Shown: positions 14,278 to 18,517 of the stretch, piece after piece | Layout: every line of letters starts with the position of its first letter | Numbering within the stretch: the first letter of the stretch is position 1 | Origin: UBA4655 sp964585575 | Lineage (GTDB): Bacteria; Planctomycetota; Planctomycetia; Pirellulales; UBA1268 | Length of the DNA stretch: 18,517 bases | Reading direction: 5' to 3' | NCBI GenBank assembly: GCA_964585575.1 | Contig: CAZPEM010000056.1 | Location: 1 to 18,517 of the forward strand | Program-made: the position numbers and the translations under genes | The notes under the pieces: model-generated | The model's input: the letters and a program-made list of their open reading frames with translations, nothing else | The model's database searches: none | What the model was told of the DNA's origin: nothing

Positions 14278-14649
14278 CTACTTTTTTGCCTTCTTGATGG
14301 CGGCGACCGCGGTCCTGGCGGCATCGCTCACGTCGCCATCGGAGCTTTTCGCGAGTTTTTCGAGCAGTGGCAAGGCGGATTTCGCCTTGGACCCCATGTT
14401 CGCCAGCTCTCGGGCGGCCGCGACCTGCTTCGCGGCGGGCCCCGTCTTGAGGTCGGAGATGTAGCTGTCCATGAGCATCGAGCCAAACCGGGTCGGGTCG
14501 CGCTTGTCATTCCGCTTGGAACCGGACTTTCCGCTCTTTTTCTTCGAGCCGGAGGAACAGCCTGTCCCGAGGAGGGCCAGCCACGGGCCGACGAGCAAGG
14601 CCCCTCCGACGCGAAGCACGCTGCGACGCACGATGGAACGACGGATCAT
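14278..14649 (-). CDS. Small HEAT-repeat-like lipoprotein
   Basis: The protein has 123 residues. The N-terminus is basic (MIRRSIVRRSVLR) and hydrophobic and ends LLGTGC with C31 as the probable lipidated cysteine; the lipobox is imperfect because -3 is Gly. RRSVLR resembles a twin-arginine motif, so Tat export is possible. A basic Lys/Ser linker (about residues 32-50) separates it from a helical C-terminal part. There AAKQVAAARELANMG and ALPLLEKLAKSSDGDVSDAARTAVAAIKKA form one to two HEAT-like helical hairpins. Family knowledge: such repeats serve protein-protein contacts. The ATG at 14649 faces the divergent DUF6677-like gene, and the ATPase and rsmE genes follow on the same strand. Confidence 0.8.
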   Translation of the reverse strand: MIRRSIVRRSVLRVGGALLVGPWLALLGTGCSSGSKKKSGKSGSKRNDKRDPTRFGSMLMDSYISDLKTGPAAKQVAAARELANMGSKAKSALPLLEKLAKSSDGDVSDAARTAVAAIKKAKK

Positions 14650-14735
14650 GCGGTAGAATCCTTGGAGGTATTTCCGTCCGGGAGCTCAGGGTAGCATCCG
14701 ACGATGGCGGCGTGAATCCGCCCGGAGAAATCGCT

Positions 14736-15416
14736 TTGAATGATTCGCGAGCGAAAGCCGTCCCGGCAGACCGTGCATCTGCCGCCGCTTGCCGGATCGT
14801 CGCGGTTTCGCCCGATGGTGGTCCGCCGATCGACCTGAAGAATCCTTGGCTCGCGGCGTTGCTCTCCTGGCTCGTGCCGGGCCTCGGGCAGATCTACCAG
14901 GGCCGGTCGTTCAAGGGAGGGCTCTTCATGGGAACGATTCTCGGAACGTTCCTTGCCGGTCTCGTCATGGGCGGAGGAAAGGTGGTCTATGCGTCGTGGC
15001 GTCCGGGCGAGGTCCGCTGGCCCTACGTCTGTCAGGCCGCCGCCGGACTCGTGGCGATGCCGGCGGTGATCCAGTCGATCGGCCTGCAGGGATCTTCCGG
15101 GGAACCCCCGCTCGGCACGTTCATGGCGCCGCCGCTGGCGCCCGGGCAATTCGTCTCCGTCCGCTATGCCGATCGGCTCGCGGCGGCCGACCCCGACATC
15201 GCGCCGGACGACTTCTTCGACAAGCCGCCTCTGAGACAGTTCAAGGCGGACGAGGTTTCGATCTGGCACCGCCGTCTCGGCCGCTGGTTCGAGATCGGCA
15301 CGCTCTACACGATGCTCGCCGGCATGCTCAACATCCTGGTGGTGTACGACGCGCTTTCCGGTCCGCTCGGTACGCCGACCGAAGAAGACCGCAAGAAGGA
15401 GTCGGGCAGCAGATGA
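14736..15416 (+). CDS. DUF6677-like membrane protein
   Basis: The protein has about 226 residues. It shows NPWLAALLSWLVPGLGQIYQGRSFKGGLFMGTILGTFLAGLVMGGGKVVYASW, a pair of membrane helices joined by a short basic loop. This recalls the planctomycete DUF6677 family and, more loosely, TM2-type proteins with the PGLGQ.Y.GR motif. Further hydrophobic helices occur at VCQAAAGLVAMPAVIQSIGL and near the C-terminus (TLYTMLAGMLNILVVYDAL). The function is unknown; it should sit in the inner membrane. The TTG at 14736 is preferred because GGAGAAA lies 8 bases upstream; an in-frame GTG at 14712 is the alternative. Its stop overlaps the next gene in ATGA. Confidence 0.8.
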   Translation: MNDSRAKAVPADRASAAACRIVAVSPDGGPPIDLKNPWLAALLSWLVPGLGQIYQGRSFKGGLFMGTILGTFLAGLVMGGGKVVYASWRPGEVRWPYVCQAAAGLVAMPAVIQSIGLQGSSGEPPLGTFMAPPLAPGQFVSVRYADRLAAADPDIAPDDFFDKPPLRQFKADEVSIWHRRLGRWFEIGTLYTMLAGMLNILVVYDALSGPLGTPTEEDRKKESGSR

Positions 15417-15610
15417 TGCCTCTTGCGATCACGATTCCCGGGATCGTCTTCGGCCTGCCCCTGATCGTGCTGGCGAGCTTCGTGTTCGCCGCGACCCACC
15501 ACGAGAGCCCGGAGAGGATCCGCGAAGCGACGATTCACTGGATCGTCTGGCTCGTGGGCATCCTCGGGATCGTGCTGGCGATCGTGGCGGTGCTCGGCTG
15601 GCTGGTCTGA
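15413..15610 (+). CDS. Small two-helix membrane protein, 65 aa
   Basis: The protein has two strong hydrophobic segments: PLAITIPGIVFGLPLIVLASFVFA (about residues 3-26) and IHWIVWLVGILGIVLAIVAVLGWLV (about 41-65). They are joined by a charged loop (THHESPERIREA). It starts at ATG 15413 in an ATGA overlap with the DUF6677-like gene, with AAGGAG upstream, so it is translationally coupled and probably works with that protein in the membrane. Its last 76 bases run antisense over the 3' end of rlmN. I do not recognise a named family. Confidence 0.75.
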   Translation: MMPLAITIPGIVFGLPLIVLASFVFAATHHESPERIREATIHWIVWLVGILGIVLAIVAVLGWLV

Positions 15611-16686
15611 TCGGATGTGGTGGCCGGTCGATCGCCGAGCGCGAGGCGGCGGAGCTGGCCGCAGGCCGCGTCGATCCGCGAGCCCTTTCGTCGCCGGACC
15701 TGCACGTTCACGCCCGCCTTCCGCAGCAGTTCCAGAAAGGTGGCCTGCGCGGCGGAAGAGGGCTCACGATATGACAGCCCGGCGACCGTGTTGTAGGGAA
15801 TCACGTTCACGAGGGCCGCACGGTCACCGAGCAGCCGCACGAGCGATCGGGCGTGGGTGGGGGAATCGTTGAGGCCGCCGAGCAGGACGTACTCGAAGGT
15901 GAGCCTGCGTCCGGAAGCCTCCCAGTAGCGGTCGGCTGCGGCCATCACGTCGGCCAACCCGATCGACTTGTTGACCGGTACGATCTGCGTGCGGAGCGTG
16001 TCGTCGGCCGCGTGGAGCGAAACCGCGAGGTGGTAGCCGGGATTCTCCGCGGTGAGTCGATCGATGGCCTTCGGCAGGCCGACGGTCGAGATCGTGATCC
16101 GCCTTTGGGAGATGCCGAAGCCGTCCGGATCCTGGGCGACGCGGAGCGCCGGCAGCAGCCGGTCGAGGTTCGCCAGCGGCTCTCCCATCCCCATCACGAC
16201 GATGTGGCTCACCCGCTCCTCTTCGGGCAACAGGTGGGCGAGCCGAAGGATCTGCTCGAGGATCTCCCCGGTGGTGAGGTTTCGCACGACGCCGTCGAGG
16301 CCGCTGGCGCAAAACACGCACCCCATCGCGCAGCCCACCTGTGAGCTGATGCAGACGGTCCGCCGCGGGCCCCCTTCGGCGTGGTCGCGGAGCAGCACGC
16401 ACTCGATCCGTTCGCCGTCGGCCAGTTGCAGGAGCAGCTTCTCCGTGCCGTCATCCGCCCGCTGGTGTCGCACGATCGTGGTGGTCCAGAACGCGAAGGA
16501 TGTTTCCAGCCGCTGCCGCAGCCCCTTCGGCAGATCGGTCATTCCCTCGAACGCCGCCGCCCGTCGCCGGAAAAGCCACTGTCGAATCCCCTTCGCCCGC
16601 CAGAATGGCTGACCTTCGGCGGCCAGCCAGCGGTCGAGGGCGTCACCGGGCTCGAGAATGTGCGGCAGGGGGGACGCTTGGGTCAT
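15535..16686 (-). CDS. rlmN: 23S rRNA (adenine-2503-C2)/tRNA methyltransferase RlmN
   Basis: The 383-residue radical-SAM enzyme adds a methyl group to C2 of A2503 in 23S rRNA, and in many bacteria to A37 of some tRNAs. The [4Fe-4S]-SAM motif is C119-x3-C123-x2-C126 (CAMGCVFC) in the family context VCISSQVGC. The methyl-carrying cysteine is C342 in RIDAACGQLR, and C112 is also conserved. Other family blocks are VVMGMGEPLAN, ISTVGLP, AVSLHA and NVIPYN. The ATG at 16686 gives a normal N-terminus; no Shine-Dalgarno is seen. After the conserved end (about residue 350) comes a low-complexity Ser/Thr/Pro tail that is antisense to the neighbouring membrane protein gene and probably has no function of its own. 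Confidence 0.96.
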   Translation of the reverse strand: MTQASPLPHILEPGDALDRWLAAEGQPFWRAKGIRQWLFRRRAAAFEGMTDLPKGLRQRLETSFAFWTTTIVRHQRADDGTEKLLLQLADGERIECVLLRDHAEGGPRRTVCISSQVGCAMGCVFCASGLDGVVRNLTTGEILEQILRLAHLLPEEERVSHIVVMGMGEPLANLDRLLPALRVAQDPDGFGISQRRITISTVGLPKAIDRLTAENPGYHLAVSLHAADDTLRTQIVPVNKSIGLADVMAAADRYWEASGRRLTFEYVLLGGLNDSPTHARSLVRLLGDRAALVNVIPYNTVAGLSYREPSSAAQATFLELLRKAGVNVQVRRRKGSRIDAACGQLRRLALGDRPATTSDQTSQPSTATIASTIPRMPTSQTIQ

Positions 16687-16788
16687 GGGGGGCGGATTCC
16701 GGTCCCTCTGGAACCGAGAAAGCGGGGACGGTACTTTGATGGAGATCCGACAATCCTACGCTGGCACGAGGACACCGACGAGCGCCCC

Positions 16789-17004
16789 ATGAGCGAGAAA
16801 CGATTCGAGGAGCGGACCCGTTGGGTCTATGACGAGCAGGCCTTTCCCGTCTGGAACGGCTCGTTCGCCAAGCCCGAGCGAACCGAGATGATCCAGGACG
16901 ACCTGTGGGCCGGCCGCAGCATCGCGATCCTCCTGGCCACCCTCGTGGCGATCGGCCTCGTGCTCGCCGTCAGTACCGTCGCCTTCGTGATGAACTGGCG
17001 ATAG
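16789..17004 (+). CDS. Small single-pass membrane protein, 71 aa
   Basis: The first 42 residues are charged and aromatic (RTRWVYDEQAFPVWNGSFAKPERTEMIQDDLW). A single membrane helix follows, IAILLATLVAIGLVLAVSTVAFV, with a short NWR tail, so it should be anchored by its C-terminus with the N-terminal part in the cytoplasm. I recognise no family. It stands alone between divergent rlmN and ispE, 102 bases from the rlmN start. There is no clear Shine-Dalgarno at ATG 16789. GC-rich third positions and the clean topology support a real gene. Confidence 0.65.
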   Translation: MSEKRFEERTRWVYDEQAFPVWNGSFAKPERTEMIQDDLWAGRSIAILLATLVAIGLVLAVSTVAFVMNWR

Positions 17005-17058
17005 CCGGGCTTCTGCCCGATTTCGTTTCCCGCCGCTGCGACCCCTGGCGGGGCCTGC

Positions 17059-17087
17059 TTGACCCTCGCCTGCGACTCCATTAGCCT
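17059..17087 (+). promoter_or_regulatory. Candidate sigma70-type promoter of ispE-spoVG
   Basis: TTGACC (17059-17064) and TAGCCT (17082-17087) are 17 bases apart, exactly as upstream of the Cys-rich gene at 8758. The -10 ends 30 bases before the ispE ATG, leaving room for a leader that contains AGGAGG and GGGAGG. Confidence 0.5.
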
Positions 17088-17117
17088 GTCAAAGGGTTTG
17101 AGGAGGTGGGAGGTTTC

Positions 17118-18143
17118 ATGCAGGTCCATCGACCTTCTTCTGGGTTGCCGGCTCCGGCGAAGCTGAATCTTTCTCTCGCCGTGCTCGGCAGGCGGGCCGA
17201 CGGCTATCACGAGATCGAATCGCTCATGGTCGGCACGACGCTGCACGACACGGTCGCGGTCGGGCTCACGTCCAAGGTCGAGCCCGGCGATCGGAACGGT
17301 GGCGATGAAGCTCGTGTTGATCGAGCTGTCGGCGAGCCGCCGGTCGTGCTCCGCGTGCGATTCTCGGGCAGGCTGGCGACCGAGAGCGGCGCGGCCCTTC
17401 GCCGCGACGTGCCCGCCGATCGATCGAACCTCGTCGTGCGGGCCGTGCGGGCGCTCGCGGCGGCGGCGGGTGAATCGAGAGGGCTCGAGATCGAACTCGT
17501 GAAACGGATCCCCTCGGGGGCCGGTCTCGGCGGCGGGTCGAGCGACGCGGCGACGGCGATCCGCGCGGCCGCAGACGCATGGGGCATCGACTGGCCCGAC
17601 GAGCGTCTCGCGGAGATCGGCGGCTCCCTCGGCAGCGACGTGCCCTGGTTCTTCGCCGGCGGGCCGGCCGTTGCGAGCGGTCGCGGGGAGCGGATCGGGC
17701 CGGTCGCCGGCATTCCGGCGATGTCGGCGGTGATCGCCTGTCCGGCGTCCGGGCTGTCGACACCGCTCGTCTATCGTCACTGCACGCCCGATCCGTCGCG
17801 GCGGGGCGAGGCGGCGAGGCTTGCGGCACTGCTTGCCGACGGAAGGCTGCGGGCGGCGAGAGCGATGATGCACAACGAGCTCGAGTCCCCGGCCCGCAGG
17901 CTTTTGGGGGATCTCGACCGGCTGCTCGAGTCGATGCGGCGGGCGGGAGCCGCTCGTCCGATGCTCACGGGAAGCGGCAGCGCCTGCTTCGCGGTCGTCG
18001 AGACGGCCGCGCACGCACGGCGGATCGCCAGCCGGCTCGATCTCGAGGGATGGCCCGGGGTGTTCGTCGTGCGGCTTCTGACGGGAACGGGGGAGAGGGG
18101 TTCCAGGGATCGAATTTTTGCCGGTCGGCAGGCCGTGGGATAG
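17118..18143 (+). CDS. ispE: 4-diphosphocytidyl-2-C-methyl-D-erythritol kinase IspE
   Basis: The 341-residue GHMP kinase phosphorylates 4-diphosphocytidyl-2-C-methyl-D-erythritol at the 2-hydroxyl with ATP. This is the fourth step of the methylerythritol phosphate route to isoprenoids. It shows PAPAKLNLSLAVLGRRADGYHEIESLM with catalytic K15, the ATP-binding IPSGAGLGGGSSDAA with catalytic D143, and the C-terminal MLTGSGSACFAV. It is slightly longer than the Escherichia coli enzyme because of a charged insertion near residues 53-75. ATG 17118 is preceded by GGGAGG and AGGAGG, giving a strong ribosome site. The gene lies 12 bases before spoVG; ispE-spoVG proximity is a known arrangement in several bacteria. 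Confidence 0.95.
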   Translation: MQVHRPSSGLPAPAKLNLSLAVLGRRADGYHEIESLMVGTTLHDTVAVGLTSKVEPGDRNGGDEARVDRAVGEPPVVLRVRFSGRLATESGAALRRDVPADRSNLVVRAVRALAAAAGESRGLEIELVKRIPSGAGLGGGSSDAATAIRAAADAWGIDWPDERLAEIGGSLGSDVPWFFAGGPAVASGRGERIGPVAGIPAMSAVIACPASGLSTPLVYRHCTPDPSRRGEAARLAALLADGRLRAARAMMHNELESPARRLLGDLDRLLESMRRAGAARPMLTGSGSACFAVVETAAHARRIASRLDLEGWPGVFVVRLLTGTGERGSRDRIFAGRQAVG

Positions 18144-18155
18144 CCGGGGGACGCC

Positions 18156-18517
18156 ATGAACATCACGGAGGTTCGCATCAAGATCATCGAGGATGCCGCG
18201 GAAAAGCTGCTCGCGTTCTGCTCGATCACGCTCGACGGGGCATTCGTGGTGCGCGACATCAAGATCATCGACGGGCCACACGGACCGTTCGTCGCGATGC
18301 CGAGCCGCAAGCTCACGAGCCACTGCCCGGCCTGCGGCTTCAAAAACACGCTGCGGTCGTCGTTCTGCAGCCAGTGCGGCAGTCGAATCGCCGAAGCGGC
18401 GCTGCCCCGCGACGACGATGGAAGAATCCGGCTCTACGCCGACATCGCCCATCCGATCAACGCGGGCTGCCGGGAGATGATCCAGACCCGTGTGGTTCGC
18501 GAATACACCATGGAGCT
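18156..18517 (+). CDS. spoVG: SpoVG-family regulator with inserted zinc ribbon, cut by the window end
   Basis: The visible part (120 codons plus two bases, no stop) begins MNITEVRIKIIEDAAEKLLA and continues FCSITLDGAFVVRDIKIIDGPHGPFVAMPSRK. This is the SpoVG core, a small RNA/DNA-binding regulator first known from sporulation and septation. The core resumes at DIAHPINAGCREMIQTRVVREY. Between the two parts lies an insertion with C57-x2-C60 and C71-x2-C74 (HCPACGFKN ... FCSQCG), a zinc-ribbon pattern absent from the Bacillus protein. ATG 18156 follows the ispE stop by 12 bases, with GGGGGA just upstream. No reading-frame break is seen. Because a planctomycete does not sporulate, a post-transcriptional regulator role is more likely than septation. 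Confidence 0.9.
   Translation, partial: MNITEVRIKIIEDAAEKLLAFCSITLDGAFVVRDIKIIDGPHGPFVAMPSRKLTSHCPACGFKNTLRSSFCSQCGSRIAEAALPRDDDGRIRLYADIAHPINAGCREMIQTRVVREYTME

Noticed and set aside
17777..18349. Minus-strand frames over ispE and spoVG
   Set aside because: They are low-complexity Arg/Ser/Ala-rich shadows, while the plus strand encodes two clear families.

Overview
The window is GC-rich (roughly two thirds G+C) chromosomal DNA and most probably comes from a planctomycete, likely of the Pirellulales type. The evidence is a DUF1559 protein with a prepilin-type N-terminus, a DUF6677-like membrane protein, a SpoVG carrying a zinc-ribbon insertion, an ispE-spoVG pair, many genes without a clear Shine-Dalgarno site, and short operons on alternating strands. 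The taxonomic call is inference from gene families; there is no rRNA marker.

Left part (1-2928): a conserved protein of unknown function (83-874) is followed by a siroheme/4Fe-4S reductase (1042-2790). Its anion-site signature, Lys-Phe-Lys, marks it as an assimilatory sulfite reductase rather than a nitrite reductase. Its stop codon lies inside a 30-bp tandem repeat that runs into a scaffold gap of exactly 100 N.

Minus-strand operon (7678 down to the gap): a NIF3/YbgI metal protein, a GT2 glycosyltransferase coupled to it through a TTGA overlap, a 550-residue protein that looks like a distant BshC relative, and an Eis-like GNAT acetyltransferase whose C-terminus is lost in the gap. A TIM-barrel sugar isomerase-like protein (7773-8555) is divergent from it.

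Exported-protein cluster (8758-11427, plus strand): a Cys-rich secreted protein, a DUF1559 pseudopilin-like protein and a DUF4198 periplasmic protein are tightly packed and probably form one transcription unit. Cys- and His-rich motifs in the first and third suggest metal handling. This is the best candidate in the window for an undescribed functional module.

Minus-strand block (14649 down to 11467): a HEAT-like lipoprotein, an ExeA-like AAA ATPase with an altered Walker A, and rsmE form a probable operon. It is followed by an exported coiled-coil protein built from eleven consecutive 11-residue repeats.

Right part (14736-18517): a DUF6677-like membrane protein is coupled by ATGA to a 65-residue membrane protein, whose 3' end overlaps that of the convergent rlmN. 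A 71-residue single-pass membrane protein, ispE and a truncated spoVG follow. Two plus-strand genes share a promoter-like TTGACC-N17-TAGCCT, and in one case (8758), with a weaker minus-strand parallel at 7678, its spacing to the ATG predicts a leaderless mRNA. No rRNA, tRNA, CRISPR array or transposase gene was recognised. Apart from the gap, no gene-free stretch exceeds about 200 bases.
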